Part shown: in pieces, positions 8,971 through 17,783 of the stretch | Layout of the letters: each line of letters opens with the position of its first letter | How positions within the stretch are numbered: the first letter of the stretch is position 1 | Assembly: GCA_904420045.1 (NCBI GenBank) | Contig: CAJFTY010000018.1 | Span: 62,001-126,000 of the forward strand | DNA: 64,000 bases | From: Candidatus Metaruminococcus caecorum | GTDB lineage: Bacteria; Bacillota; Clostridia; Oscillospirales; Ruminococcaceae | Direction: 5' to 3' | Notes under the pieces: generated by a model | The model's database searches: none | What the model saw: only the letters and a program-made list of their open reading frames with translations | What the model was told of the DNA's origin: nothing | Made by a program: the position numbers and the translations under genes

Positions 8971-11547
8971 ATGAAACAGCGTTTTTTGGTGGGCGGTATG
9001 ACCTGCAGCGCATGCAGCGCTCATGTGGAAAAAAGCGTGACAAAGCTGGAGGGCGTGTCCTCGGTCGCCGTCAACCTTCTGCAAAACGATATGACCGTGG
9101 AATACGACGACGGCCGTGTCACGCCCGGCCAGATTATTGCAGCGGTGGAAAAAGGCGGTTACACGGCCCGTCTTCCGGAACAGGCGGCGGCAAAAGCGCC
9201 TGTTCCGGAAAAAAGCGGGCGCAGTTCGGTGCTGATCCGGCTGATCGCTTCCATTGTATGTTTGGTTCCGCTGATGGTATTGTCCATGGGGCACATGCTG
9301 GGGATGCCGCTGCCCGCTTTTCTGAGTCCGGAGGAAAATCCGGTGGGCTTTGTGTTCTCCCAGTTTCTGCTGACTCTGCCGGTGCTGATTTTAAACCGGA
9401 AGTATTTTACCGGCGGCTTGAAAGCGCTGTTTCACCGGGCGCCCAACATGGACAGCCTGATCGCCCTGGGAGCATCCGCTTCGGTGTTGTACGGGATTGT
9501 GGCCCTGTATGTGGTGGGGTGGGGCGTCAGCCACGGAGATCTGGAGCTGGCGCATCACTACGCCATGAACCTGTACTTTGAATCCGCGGCGATGATCGTC
9601 ACATTGATTACCGTGGGGAAATATCTGGAGGCCCGCTCCAAGGATAAGACCACCGAGGCGGTAAAAGCGCTGGTCAGCCTGATTCCACAGACTGCGGTAG
9701 TGATCCGAAACGGCAGGGAGGAAACCGTCCCGGTGAACGAGCTCCGTGCCGGGGATCTGGTGGCGGTGCGCGCGGGGGAGACCATCCCTGCCGACGGCAT
9801 GGTGGAGTCCGGCTCTGGTGCGGTGGACGAATCCGCCCTGACCGGGGAAAGTTTGCCGGTGGATAAAGCGGCGGGCGACCGGGTCACGGGCGGAACGCTT
9901 TCCACCACCGGATACATTCGCTTTACCGTGGACAAAACCGGCGATCAGACGGTGCTGGCCGGGATCATCCGGCTGGTGGAAAACGCCGTGAGCTCCAAAG
10001 CGCCCATCGCCCGGCTGGCCGACAAGGTCAGCGGGGTATTCGTCCCGGTGGTGATGGCCATCGCGCTTATCACGGTGATCGTTTGGCTGCTGCTGACGGG
10101 GGATGTTTCCTCTGCGCTGACGGCGGGGGTGTCGGTGCTGGTGATCTCCTGCCCCTGCGCGCTGGGCCTTGCCACCCCCACCGCCATCATGGTGGGAACC
10201 GGAAAAGGCGCCCAGCGGGGAATTCTCATCAAATCCGCCCAGAGTTTGGAGACCGCCCGGAGCATCACCCATGTGGTGCTGGACAAAACCGGAACGGTCA
10301 CCAGCGGCAAGCCTTCGGTCGCCGATGTGATCCCTGCTCCGGGGGTGAGCCGAGAACGGTTGCTGTCCGCCGCCGCGTCGCTGGAACAGCACTCGGAGCA
10401 TCCCTTGGGCCGGGCAGTGGTGGAATACGCCGCCGGGCAGGGCATCGCGCTGGGCCCGGTGGAGGATTACCGGACGCTGACCGGATTCGGTGTGACGGGG
10501 ATATACGACGGTAAAGCCATGGCGGGCGGAAGCGCCGCTTTTATGGAACAACAGGGCGTGGACGTTTCCGCCTTTTCCGAACAGGCGCGGAAGCTTTCTT
10601 CCCAGGGCAAGACCCCTCTGTTGTTCAGCATGAGCGGCGCTCCGCTGGGGATGCTGGCGGTGGCGGATACCGTGAAACCCACCAGTGCCTTGGCGGTGCA
10701 AACACTCCGGGAGATGGGAATTGAGGTCACGCTGCTCACCGGGGACAACCAGACCACCGCCGGCGCGGTGGCAAAACAGATCGGTGTAGATCATGTGATC
10801 GCCGGGGTGCTCCCGGGGGACAAGGAGGCGGTGATCCGGAGCCTGAAAGAACAAGGCGGCGTGGTGGCCATGGTGGGCGACGGCATCAACGACGCGCCGG
10901 CGCTGGCCACCGCGGATGTGGGGATCGCCATCGGGGCGGGCACCGACGTGGCGGTGGAGTCCGCCGATGTGGTGCTGATGAAAAATGACCTGATGGATGT
11001 GGCGCTGGCGATTGATTTAAGCCGTCACGTGGTGCGCAACATCAAGCAGAACCTGTTTTGGGCGTTTTTCTACAACGCCATCGGCATTCCGCTGGCGGCG
11101 GGGGTGTTCTATCCGCTGTTCGGCTGGCTGCTAAGCCCCATGTTCGGTTCGGCGGCCATGAGCCTGAGCTCGGTGTTTGTGGTGACAAACGCTCTGCGGC
11201 TTAGACGGTACCGACCCGCCTGGGAAAAAGGAAAACACGCCGAACAAACAGCGGTATCCGGTGCGATCTGCGCCGTTCAAACCGGTCCGGCACAGGGCTG
11301 TCCCTGTGGGATCAATATGGAAAGCGAGGAACAAAACATGAAAAAAGTACTGACAATTGAAGGCATGATGTGCGGGCACTGCGTGGCCCATGTGGAAAAG
11401 GCCCTCAACGGGATCGAAGGCGTGACCGCCACGGTGGATCTGGAGTCCAAAACCGCTACGGTGCAGATGGACGCCCCCGTCTCGGACGAAACGCTGAAAA
11501 ACGCGGTGGCCGAAGCGGGCTATGAAGTCACCGCTATCGCCGGTTAG
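8971..11547 (+). CDS. copA: Copper-translocating P-type ATPase with C-terminal chaperone domain
   Basis: 858 residues, a P1B-type ATPase expected to export Cu(I) across the membrane. The N-terminal heavy-metal domain has GMTCSAC. Eight membrane segments follow, with the ion-binding SCPCALG in the sixth, then the phosphorylation motif DKTGT, the SEHPLG motif and the [10 protein letters not shown] hinge. Unusually, after the last membrane pair a second heavy-metal domain with GMMCGHC occupies residues about 790-858; it looks like a CopZ chaperone joined in frame. The start follows AAAGGAG; the GTG at 8938 lies inside the operator. csoR follows 66 bases downstream. Confidence 0.93.
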   Translation: MKQRFLVGGMTCSACSAHVEKSVTKLEGVSSVAVNLLQNDMTVEYDDGRVTPGQIIAAVEKGGYTARLPEQAAAKAPVPEKSGRSSVLIRLIASIVCLVPLMVLSMGHMLGMPLPAFLSPEENPVGFVFSQFLLTLPVLILNRKYFTGGLKALFHRAPNMDSLIALGASASVLYGIVALYVVGWGVSHGDLELAHHYAMNLYFESAAMIVTLITVGKYLEARSKDKTTEAVKALVSLIPQTAVVIRNGREETVPVNELRAGDLVAVRAGETIPADGMVESGSGAVDESALTGESLPVDKAAGDRVTGGTLSTTGYIRFTVDKTGDQTVLAGIIRLVENAVSSKAPIARLADKVSGVFVPVVMAIALITVIVWLLLTGDVSSALTAGVSVLVISCPCALGLATPTAIMVGTGKGAQRGILIKSAQSLETARSITHVVLDKTGTVTSGKPSVADVIPAPGVSRERLLSAAASLEQHSEHPLGRAVVEYAAGQGIALGPVEDYRTLTGFGVTGIYDGKAMAGGSAAFMEQQGVDVSAFSEQARKLSSQGKTPLLFSMSGAPLGMLAVADTVKPTSALAVQTLREMGIEVTLLTGDNQTTAGAVAKQIGVDHVIAGVLPGDKEAVIRSLKEQGGVVAMVGDGINDAPALATADVGIAIGAGTDVAVESADVVLMKNDLMDVALAIDLSRHVVRNIKQNLFWAFFYNAIGIPLAAGVFYPLFGWLLSPMFGSAAMSLSSVFVVTNALRLRRYRPAWEKGKHAEQTAVSGAICAVQTGPAQGCPCGINMESEEQNMKKVLTIEGMMCGHCVAHVEKALNGIEGVTATVDLESKTATVQMDAPVSDETLKNAVAEAGYEVTAIAG
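11338..11547 (+). other. Possible internal start giving a free CopZ-like chaperone
   Basis: Inside copA and in the same frame, AGCGAGG is followed 8 bases later by ATG at 11338. Translation from here would give a complete 69-residue heavy-metal-associated domain starting [15 protein letters not shown], the usual length and start of CopZ. The upstream linker (about residues 750-788) is low in conservation-type features. Whether it is used is not shown by the sequence. Confidence 0.45.
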
Positions 11548-11613
11548 GCAGGCGGGAGTAAGTCCCTGCCAAAACAATGGGCGAAGGCAAACGCCCGGAA
11601 AGGATCGAGAGCA

Positions 11614-11886
11614 ATGCAGGCAGATAAGCAGACGGTCTCCCGGCTGTTAAAAACCGCCCGGGGACAGATCGACGGGATCTTAAAAATGGTGGAGGAAGAC
11701 CAGTACTGCGTGGATATTTCCAACCAGGTGATGGCCGCCCAGGCGATTTTAAAACGGGCGAACAAGGAGATTCTCTCCGCTCATATGCAGCACTGCGTCC
11801 AGCAGGCCATCGACCAGGGGGACGCTCAGGAGGCCCGGAAAAAGGTAGAGGAGCTGATGGGAATCCTGGATAAGCTGCTGAAATAA
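11614..11886 (+). CDS. csoR: CsoR family copper-sensing repressor
   Basis: 90-residue, all-helical DUF156-type repressor. The copper ligands Cys (in QYCVD) and the pair His and Cys (in AHMQHC, spaced HxxxC) match the Cys-His-Cys set of CsoR rather than the ligands of nickel-sensing RcnR. It is expected to bind the dyad at 8919-8939 and release it when Cu(I) binds. The gene is co-directional with copA and is likely transcribed with it, so it controls its own expression. The ATG is preceded by a weak AAAGGATCGAGAG ribosome site. Confidence 0.9.
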   Translation: MQADKQTVSRLLKTARGQIDGILKMVEEDQYCVDISNQVMAAQAILKRANKEILSAHMQHCVQQAIDQGDAQEARKKVEELMGILDKLLK

Positions 11887-12023
11887 TGGCCAAAGATTCT
11901 AATAGGTTCCATAAAGAAAACCGGTTAAAAAGTGGTTAACTTGTGTATTTAGACGAAGAAGAAATTTGAGCCATATACAGGATGTTTCGCAATTGTGAAA
12001 AACAAAGAAAAACAGTTTGCATG

Positions 12024-12064
12024 AAAGGCCCCAGATTGTAGAATTTCTACAATCTGGGGCCTTT
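12024..12064 (+). terminator. Perfect 20-bp hairpin, probable terminator after csoR
   Basis: AAAGGCCCCAGATTGTAGAA and its exact complement are separated by a single T. It lies 138 bases after csoR, and the T tract is poor on the plus strand (CTTTGCTTG), so it may act in both directions. The bases between 11887 and 12023 show no gene. Confidence 0.65.
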
Positions 12065-12084
12065 GCTTGTTTCAAAGAGACGAT

Positions 12085-12113
12085 TTTACATCGCTTGGGA
12101 AACCGCCTATACT
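12085..12113 (+). promoter_or_regulatory. Promoter of pdxST
   Basis: TTTACA (12085-12090), 17-base spacer, TATACT (12108-12113). Confidence 0.75.
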
Positions 12114-12148
12114 GATGGAAAGCAGAGTTTTTCTATCTTGATGAAAGA

Positions 12149-13042
12149 ATGGTGAACGAAATGGATTTGCAGGTATATGAACGGAACAAAAACCTCGCCC
12201 AGATGTTAAAGGGCGGCGTCATCATGGATGTGACCAACGCGAAAGAGGCGAAAATCGCCCAGGAGGCCGGCGCGGTAGCGGTGATGGCGCTGGAGCGGGT
12301 GCCTTCCGACATCCGTAAGCAGGGGGGCGTGGCCCGGATGAGCGACCCCAAAATGATTAAGGAGATTCAGGCGGCGGTGACCATTCCCGTCATGGCAAAG
12401 GCCCGGATCGGCCACACGGCGGAGGCTCAGATTTTGGAGGCCCTGGGTGTGGACTACATCGACGAAAGCGAAGTGCTGACCCCGGCGGACGACTGCTACC
12501 ACCTGAACAAATTTGACTTTAAGGTCCCCTTTGTGTGCGGCGCCCGGAACCTGGGCGAAGCCCTGCGCCGGATCGGCGAGGGCGCTTCCATGATCCGCAC
12601 CAAGGGCGAAGCCGGCACCGGAAATGTGGTAGAGGCCGTTCGCCACATGCGCACCATGATGGCGGCGATCCGTAAACTTCAGAACATGCCTCATGAAGAG
12701 CTCATGACCTTTGCCAAGGAAAACGGCGCGCCTTATGATCTGGTGGTGTATGTGGCCCAGCACGGGAAGCTCCCGGTGGTGAACTTCGCGGCGGGCGGCG
12801 TCGCCACTCCTGCGGACGCGGCGCTGATGATGCAGCTGGGCAGCGAGGGCGTGTTTGTGGGCTCCGGGATCTTTAAGTCCCAGAACCCTGAAAAGATGGC
12901 CCGGGCCATTGTCAAGGCAACCGCCTTTTACAACGATCCCAAAGTTCTGGCGGAGGTCAGCGAGGGCCTGGGCGAGGCTATGCGGGGCATCGAGCTGTCC
13001 CAGATTCCCGAACAGGAGCGCTACGCAGACCGGGGCTGGTAA
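12149..13042 (+). CDS. pdxS: Pyridoxal 5'-phosphate synthase, lyase subunit PdxS
   Basis: 297 residues. Condenses ribose 5-phosphate, glyceraldehyde 3-phosphate and ammonia to PLP in the deoxyxylulose-independent pathway. Characteristic segments include [16 protein letters not shown], the [11 protein letters not shown] motif, a [11 protein letters not shown]-like segment ([16 protein letters not shown]) and [20 protein letters not shown]. The barrel also contains [13 protein letters not shown] and [14 protein letters not shown], the phosphate-binding loops. pdxT follows 27 bases downstream and supplies ammonia. The start may instead be the ATG at 12161; neither has a strong ribosome site. Confidence 0.96.
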   Translation: MVNEMDLQVYERNKNLAQMLKGGVIMDVTNAKEAKIAQEAGAVAVMALERVPSDIRKQGGVARMSDPKMIKEIQAAVTIPVMAKARIGHTAEAQILEALGVDYIDESEVLTPADDCYHLNKFDFKVPFVCGARNLGEALRRIGEGASMIRTKGEAGTGNVVEAVRHMRTMMAAIRKLQNMPHEELMTFAKENGAPYDLVVYVAQHGKLPVVNFAAGGVATPADAALMMQLGSEGVFVGSGIFKSQNPEKMARAIVKATAFYNDPKVLAEVSEGLGEAMRGIELSQIPEQERYADRGW

Positions 13043-13069
13043 CCGGCGAGGAAAGGAAGACGGCGGAAC

Positions 13070-13648
13070 ATGGAGGACAACAAAATCATCGGGGTGCTTT
13101 CGTTCCAGGGCTCGGTGGAAGAGCACCTGGCGGCCCTGGAGGAGCTTCCGGGGGTGACGGGCGTTCCGGTCAAGACCCGGGAAGTCCTAAAACAGGTGGA
13201 CGGCCTGATTCTCCCCGGGGGGGAGAGCACTACCATCGGCAAACTGCTGGGGATTTTTGGCCTGCTAGAGCCCCTTCGGCAGCGGATTTTGCAGGGAATG
13301 CCGGTGTGGGGCACCTGCGCGGGCATGATCCTGCTGGCAAAAGACGTGGTGGGGGAAGCGCCTCACTTGGGCGTGATGGATATCTCGGTGCGGCGCAACG
13401 CCTACGGCACCCAGTTGGACAGCTTTCAGGCGACTGCCCCGGTGAGTGAAATCTCAGATGCGCCTATCCCGCTGGTGTTCATCCGTGCACCCTGGGTGGA
13501 GCGCGCCTGGGGGAGCGCAAAGCCCCTGCTCACCCTGGACGGGCACATAGTGGCGGTCCGGCAGGACAACATGCTGGCGACCTCCTTTCATCCGGAGCTC
13601 ACCGGCGACCGAAGCGTCTACCGCTATTTCCGAAACATGATCGGATAG
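13070..13648 (+). CDS. pdxT: Pyridoxal 5'-phosphate synthase, glutaminase subunit PdxT
   Basis: 192 residues, class I glutamine amidotransferase that releases ammonia from glutamine and channels it to PdxS. Visible are GVLSFQGSVEEH at the start, the oxyanion segment LPGGESTTIGKLL, the nucleophile motif GTCAGMILLA (Cys) and the His-Glu pair in SFHPELTGD. Length is usual for the family. It forms a two-gene operon with pdxS, ended by the terminator at 13675-13711. Confidence 0.96.
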   Translation: MEDNKIIGVLSFQGSVEEHLAALEELPGVTGVPVKTREVLKQVDGLILPGGESTTIGKLLGIFGLLEPLRQRILQGMPVWGTCAGMILLAKDVVGEAPHLGVMDISVRRNAYGTQLDSFQATAPVSEISDAPIPLVFIRAPWVERAWGSAKPLLTLDGHIVAVRQDNMLATSFHPELTGDRSVYRYFRNMIG

Positions 13649-13674
13649 CGCCGTTGGAGTTTTCAGCGCGTTTT

Positions 13675-13711
13675 AAATCCCATGGACCAACCGTCCATGG
13701 GATTTCTTTTT
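13675..13711 (+). terminator. Terminator after pdxST
   Basis: AAATCCCATGGAC and its complement around a 5-base loop, followed by CTTTTT. Confidence 0.88.
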
Positions 13712-13766
13712 GCGGGCGGATGTGCTACAATATCCCTGCGAGATATCAAAGGGAGGGACTGGTGAG

Positions 13767-14501
13767 ATGGATGCGCTGCGCTTTGCCAAAGCCTGCGAGG
13801 AAGCAGAGCAGGCTTCCCCTTCCGACAAGGGGATCGGGACCTTGTCGGAAAAGACCCTACATGCGGTGCTAAAACGGTATTACGAGCCCTACGGGGACAA
13901 CCATGAGGTGAAAATCGGGGGCTATGTGGCGGATATTGTGGGGGAGCACGGCATCATCGAGATCCAGACGAGAAACTTTGACCGCCTGCGCAAAAAGCTC
14001 GCGGCGTTTCTCCCCGCGGCCCGGACGACGGTGGTGTACCCGGCGGTGGGGCTCAAATGGCTGTGCTGGGTGGACAAGGACACCGGGGAGGTGACAAACA
14101 GGCGGAAATCCCCCCGTAAAGGCGGATTGTACGACGTGATTCCGGAGCTTTACAAGATCAAAGCGCAGTTATTTCACCCCAATCTGCAAATCGCGGTGCC
14201 GGTGATCGAGCTCACCGAATACCGTTATCTGGACGGGTGGAGCCGGGACCGGAAGAAGGGTTCCACCCGGTGCGAGCGGATTCCACAGGCGCTGATGGCG
14301 GAATACCGGTTGTCCGGCCGGGAGGATTACCGTCAGTTTCTGCCTGGTACGCTGCCGGAGGAATTCGACTCCGCCGAGTTTGCCAAAGCCGCGAACATCC
14401 GCCGGCCTTTGGCCCAGACCACGCTGCTTCTGCTCACCTTGGCGGAGGTGGTGCAGCGGGTGGGGAAGCGGAAAAACGCCTATGTGTACCGGGTTCTCTG
14501 A
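13767..14501 (+). CDS. Conserved unknown protein, PD-(D/E)XK-like N-terminal part
   Basis: 244 residues, start chosen at 13767 because GGGAGG lies 10 bases upstream. I do not recognise a named family. Residues about 20-75 read as a Glu-containing helix (SEKTLHAVLKRYY), then GGYVADIVGEHGIIEIQTRNF. The pattern Asp-x(6)-Glu-x-Gln, with a following Arg/Lys helix, resembles the core of PD-(D/E)XK nucleases with Lys replaced by Gln. The C-terminal part (about residues 170-244) could be a winged helix. It stands alone between terminators, with no methylase or defence gene beside it, so it is not an obvious restriction system. Confidence 0.6.
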   Translation: MDALRFAKACEEAEQASPSDKGIGTLSEKTLHAVLKRYYEPYGDNHEVKIGGYVADIVGEHGIIEIQTRNFDRLRKKLAAFLPAARTTVVYPAVGLKWLCWVDKDTGEVTNRRKSPRKGGLYDVIPELYKIKAQLFHPNLQIAVPVIELTEYRYLDGWSRDRKKGSTRCERIPQALMAEYRLSGREDYRQFLPGTLPEEFDSAEFAKAANIRRPLAQTTLLLLTLAEVVQRVGKRKNAYVYRVL

Positions 14502-14507
14502 AAACAA

Positions 14508-14546
14508 AACAAAGGGGGAACGGTTCTGGGCCGTTCCCCCTTTGTT
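14508..14546. terminator. Bidirectional terminator
   Basis: AACAAAGGGGGAACGG and its complement (16-bp perfect stem) around a 7-base loop, between convergent genes. Confidence 0.88.
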
Positions 14547-14572
14547 AGCTAACACAGATCGGAGTTTACAAT

Positions 14573-15169
14573 TTATCCCGGAAAGGGTGTGTTTCCGGAG
14601 GAAGCGCCCTGTCCCTGAGCGCCGAAGGGCAGGGTGGGAAAGCCGGGAATTTCCCCGGGAGACTGGGCGACCTCTTTGCGCACGCCCTGTATGTGCAGAT
14701 ACCGGATGTTGGTGATGGCATAGGTGTCCAGTGGCCGGCAGTTGACATCGTTGGAATGAGCAGCCACCAGGATGTTGTCCATGGCGGGCGCGTCGCCTGT
14801 GCTGACCACCACCAGGGTGTGGTAGAACTGGAAATCTTCATCCCCAAGCTGGATGATATCCCCCGGCTGCATGGCGGAGGCGTCCGTTCGCTGGGCAAAA
14901 GGGCCTTCTCCCGTATTGCCGGTGAGAAAATCATACAGGTACTCCACCCCGGTCCAGGAGGCGGTGCGGTTTTCCGAGGTGATGTAGAACCACCCATATA
15001 CGGGGGTGTAATTCATAACGCCGCTTCCAGCGTACAGGCATTGGGAGGCAAAATTGGTGCAGTCCCCGCCCAGGCCGTGAAAGTCCAGATATTGGGGGTT
15101 GCGCCGGTAGGCCCAAAAGTTTGCGTATTCCACTGCTTTGGCCCGGTCGTAGTCAAAGGTTATCAGCAT
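14573..15169 (-). CDS. Amidase-domain (Amidase_6-like) protein
   Basis: 198 residues starting at the ATG at 15169 (GGGAG 8 bases upstream). The N-terminal segment YDRAKAVEYANFWAYRRN leads into GGDCTNFASQCL, with a putative nucleophile Cys, and YHTLVVV supplies a His. These are the marks of the Amidase_6/CHAP-like domain of clostridial and bacillar cell-wall or spore proteins. No signal peptide is visible, so it may act in the cytoplasm, in a spore, or be released otherwise. The Pro/Gly-rich C-terminus looks unstructured. It is inferred to cleave an amide bond; the substrate is unknown. Confidence 0.75.
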   Translation of the reverse strand: MLITFDYDRAKAVEYANFWAYRRNPQYLDFHGLGGDCTNFASQCLYAGSGVMNYTPVYGWFYITSENRTASWTGVEYLYDFLTGNTGEGPFAQRTDASAMQPGDIIQLGDEDFQFYHTLVVVSTGDAPAMDNILVAAHSNDVNCRPLDTYAITNIRYLHIQGVRKEVAQSPGEIPGFPTLPFGAQGQGASSGNTPFPG

Positions 15170-15364
15170 GCGATCAGCTCCCTGTGCGAATTTCAAAAAA
15201 CGATGCTTCTTTCATTCATTGTATGAAAGAAAAAAATCGCTCATGCGTTTTTCGGTTTTTCGTATACCTGTTTTTTCAAAGGGAACACTACCAAAAAGAA
15301 ACCGGTGTATCTCTGCGTTTGGGTTGCAGCGATTGCCGGTTTCGGGGAATGGAGGACGAAAAAC

Positions 15365-15559
15365 ATGAATGAACTGAAAAAAGAGATTCTCACCGAGCTG
15401 GACAGCCGGATTGAACGGCTGAAACAACACGACGATCACCGCATGGAACAGGACGACGACAACCAGTATACACAGCTCAACCACGCGTTGTCACGGGTCA
15501 TCGGCGTTTCCCTCTGCAAAGAGCTGGAGGACGTCCGCCAATTTGTGGATCAGCTGTAA
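15365..15559 (+). CDS. Small acidic/basic helical protein, unknown
   Basis: 64 residues beginning MNELKKEILTELD, preceded by GGAGG. It is highly charged, with an HDDHRMEQDDDNQ stretch in the middle and one Cys. The sequence suggests two amphipathic helices. No family is recognised. It is monocistronic, ended by a strong bidirectional terminator two bases after the stop. Confidence 0.65.
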   Translation: MNELKKEILTELDSRIERLKQHDDHRMEQDDDNQYTQLNHALSRVIGVSLCKELEDVRQFVDQL

Positions 15560-15560
15560 C

Positions 15561-15599
15561 AAAAAACGCGGGCAAGAAACATTCTTGCCCGCGTTTTTT
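15561..15599. terminator. Bidirectional terminator
   Basis: AAAAAACGCGGGCAAGAA and its complement form a perfect 18-bp stem around ACA, with T tracts for both convergent genes. Confidence 0.93.
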
Positions 15600-15615
15600 C
15601 TATAAAAGCCTTACA

Positions 15616-16155
15616 TTAATAGTTTTTCGCCTGCAACTGGAAATACGCTTTGGGATGAGCGCAGACCGGGCAGACCTCGGGAGCTTCCAGCCCCACGTGG
15701 ATATGGCCGCAGTTGGAACATTGCCAGATCACAATGTCGCCTTTTTTGAATACCGAGCCGTTCTCCACATTTGCCAGCAGGGCGCGGTAGCGTTCTTCAT
15801 GCTCTTTTTCGATCTTTGCCACTTCTTCAAACAGGTATGCGATGTGGTCAAAGCCTTCTTCTCTGGCCTCTTTGGCAAAGGTGGCGTACATATCGGTCCA
15901 CTCGTAGTTTTCGCCTTCTGCGGCGTCCTTCAGATTGGCGGCGGTGTCGCCGATCCCGTCGTGGAGCAGTTTAAACCAGATTTCCGCATGCTCTTTTTCG
16001 TTGGCGGCGGTTTCGGCAAACAGGTTGCCGATCTGCACATAGCCTTCTTTTTTCGCCTTGGAAGCGTAGAAGGTGTACTTGTTTCTGGCCTGGGATTCCC
16101 CGGCGAAGGCCGCCATCAGGTTCGCTTCGGTTTTGGTTCCTTTTAAGTTCATCAT
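15616..16155 (-). CDS. rbr: Rubrerythrin
   Basis: 179 residues. Reduces hydrogen peroxide in anaerobes using a diiron site and a rubredoxin centre. The N-terminal ferritin-like four-helix part carries the metal Glu/His pattern ([45 protein letters not shown]). The C-terminal rubredoxin-like knob has two CxxC pairs (WQCSNCGH and CPVCAHP). It overlaps the upstream perR gene by 4 bases, so both are made from one transcript and regulated by PerR at 16570-16584. GAGGG precedes the tandem ATGATG start. Confidence 0.95.
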   Translation of the reverse strand: MMNLKGTKTEANLMAAFAGESQARNKYTFYASKAKKEGYVQIGNLFAETAANEKEHAEIWFKLLHDGIGDTAANLKDAAEGENYEWTDMYATFAKEAREEGFDHIAYLFEEVAKIEKEHEERYRALLANVENGSVFKKGDIVIWQCSNCGHIHVGLEAPEVCPVCAHPKAYFQLQAKNY

Positions 16156-16553
16156 CTTTTCCCTCTTTCTTTTTGTATTTTGATTTGACAGTCCTTGCAG
16201 GTCCCCTGAATCATAAGGGAATGAGAGGACACCGCAAAGCCTGTTTTGTCCTTGACGATTTGGGCAAGTCCTGTGAGAGCTTCCAGCTCCACGTCAAACA
16301 CCTGTCCGCAGTGTTCACAGATCATGTGGTCGTGAGGACTGATTCGCGCGTCGAACCGGTCGCTTGAACTTGGAACGGGGATGCGCCGAAGCACACCCAG
16401 TTCGGATAATAATTTAAGGTTCCGGTAAACCGTCCCCAAACTGATGTTGGGAAGCTGGCCGCGGATCGCATGGTACACAGTATCCGCTGTAGGATGAACC
16501 GGCGTTTGCGCTACCGTGTTGAGAATCAGCTCCCGCTGCCTGGAGTATTTCAT
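16152..16553 (-). CDS. perR: PerR-like Fur family peroxide regulator
   Basis: About 133 residues. The N-terminal winged helix contains [12 protein letters not shown] and [18 protein letters not shown], the recognition part of the Fur family. The C-terminal dimer domain has DAR-x-SPHDH and two CxxC motifs (CEHCG, CKDC) for structural zinc. The Asp in the [10 protein letters not shown] segment fits PerR-type metal sensing, and coupling to rubrerythrin supports peroxide control. The start is set at the ATG at 16553; ATG 16559 and GTG 16562 are also in frame. It is expected to repress its own operon. Confidence 0.87.
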   Translation of the reverse strand: MKYSRQRELILNTVAQTPVHPTADTVYHAIRGQLPNISLGTVYRNLKLLSELGVLRRIPVPSSSDRFDARISPHDHMICEHCGQVFDVELEALTGLAQIVKDKTGFAVSSHSLMIQGTCKDCQIKIQKERGKR

Positions 16554-16569
16554 AAACATCACTTCTTAA

Positions 16570-16622
16570 TAATAAGAATCATTACTATTTTATAGTATAC
16601 CTCGAACATTTCGATTTGTCAA
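16570..16622 (-). promoter_or_regulatory. perR-rbr promoter with PerR-like operator
   Basis: Minus strand: TTGACA (16617-16622), 17-base spacer, TATACT (16594-16599). Just downstream, TAATGATTCTTATTA (16570-16584) is a 7-1-7 dyad with five of seven pairs matching, similar to Fur/PerR boxes, near the transcription start. Confidence 0.78.
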
Positions 16623-16687
16623 GCGGATGATTCAAAAAAGACCGGAGGAACTTGCCGTAAATTTTGACAAATCCCTCCGGATATGAT

Positions 16688-17521
16688 TTATGGTTCTTTA
16701 CAGTTAACAATCGCTTGTTCAAGCGCAAAACGCGTAAAAGTGATGTCTGCGTTTCCTTCCGGGTAAAAGGTGGGTTCGTCCTTGGGAACATACCGGGTAA
16801 GAGTTCCGTCCGCCCTCAGCAAAAATCGTCCCTGAAATGCTCCGGTTTGCTGATAAGCGTCCTTGGGCCAGGGGGATTCGGATGAACGCTGGGGATAACA
16901 AAGAAACAGCATGCAGGCGTCCCCTTTTTGAGGGAGAGGCGCTCCGTACAGGGTATCCAGATAGACGCCGTTTTTCTGCTGGCTTTGGGACAGGTGGGAA
17001 TACGAAGCGTTTTCCAGCTCCATGAGCTTGGACACTCGAATATATCCTCCCACAGTAACGACTGAAATTGTTTGTCCGGCTTTCAGGTCCCCTTTATAGG
17101 ACGTTTCTACGCGGAACTGATAAAGGGAACTTCCCGTGCCGAGTGCATCGTAATTCGTTACCTCCGTGACGGTGCCGTACACAATCTGATCGCTTTTGGC
17201 GCACAGGCTGTCCACCGTTGGAAGAGGCTCTATGCTGGGGATGGAGTTGCGGGTTTGCACCAGCTCGTATCCTCCCGTGCCGGCGCCGTAAAACGACAGC
17301 TTTAAGGGTCCCTGTGTGGACGGGAAAGAACTTTCGTTGGCTTTGGTACCTCCTGTTTGGTTCACAGGACTGGTTTTTGATTGCTCTGATGATGCTGATT
17401 GACCGGAAACAACGCTGACAGTGTTCTCTTTCGAGGATGTATGTTCCGGCGGGTTAGACGTACACCCGGCACACAGCAAGACAAGAGCGGCGACGGCAGC
17501 CACATACCTTTTTGCATTCAT
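16688..17521 (-). CDS. Secreted lipoprotein, unknown
   Basis: 277 residues. The N-terminus (MNAKRYVAAVAALVLLCAGC) is a lipoprotein signal peptide with lipobox CAGC, so the mature protein is tethered outside the membrane. A Ser/Thr-rich linker (residues 22-70) follows, then a globular part with segments such as SDQIVYGTVTEVTNYDALGT and GQTISVVTVGGYI that look like beta structure. I do not recognise the family. It is monocistronic and divergent from the ABC exporter promoter. Confidence 0.75.
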   Translation of the reverse strand: MNAKRYVAAVAALVLLCAGCTSNPPEHTSSKENTVSVVSGQSASSEQSKTSPVNQTGGTKANESSFPSTQGPLKLSFYGAGTGGYELVQTRNSIPSIEPLPTVDSLCAKSDQIVYGTVTEVTNYDALGTGSSLYQFRVETSYKGDLKAGQTISVVTVGGYIRVSKLMELENASYSHLSQSQQKNGVYLDTLYGAPLPQKGDACMLFLCYPQRSSESPWPKDAYQQTGAFQGRFLLRADGTLTRYVPKDEPTFYPEGNADITFTRFALEQAIVNCKEP

Positions 17522-17644
17522 TGCAGCGCCTCCTAAAACGAAAAATCGTCAAAAGCTGCTTACATCTCTATTATAAGCGATTCAAAGCAAAAAAGCTGTA
17601 CAAAAGCGGGGTGGGAATGTTGGAAGTCTTATACAGGAAAAAGA

Positions 17645-17673
17645 TTGTAATTTCCGCCTTCTCATGCTATAAT
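17645..17673 (+). promoter_or_regulatory. Promoter of ABC exporter operon
   Basis: TTGTAA (17645-17650), 17-base spacer ending TGC, extended -10 TATAAT (17668-17673). Confidence 0.82.
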
Positions 17674-17783
17674 CAATCCGAAATGGCCGCAACGGCCGTT
17701 GTAAGCAGAAAAAGAGCGTCCGAATGTAAACGGGGCCGAAAGGCCCTGCGGAGATTCGGTTGAGAAAGGGCAAGGTTTTTACA

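Noticed and set aside
13767-14501. Restriction endonuclease of a restriction-modification system
   Set aside because: No methyltransferase or defence gene lies next to it; the methyltransferase at 20177 is a small-molecule type.
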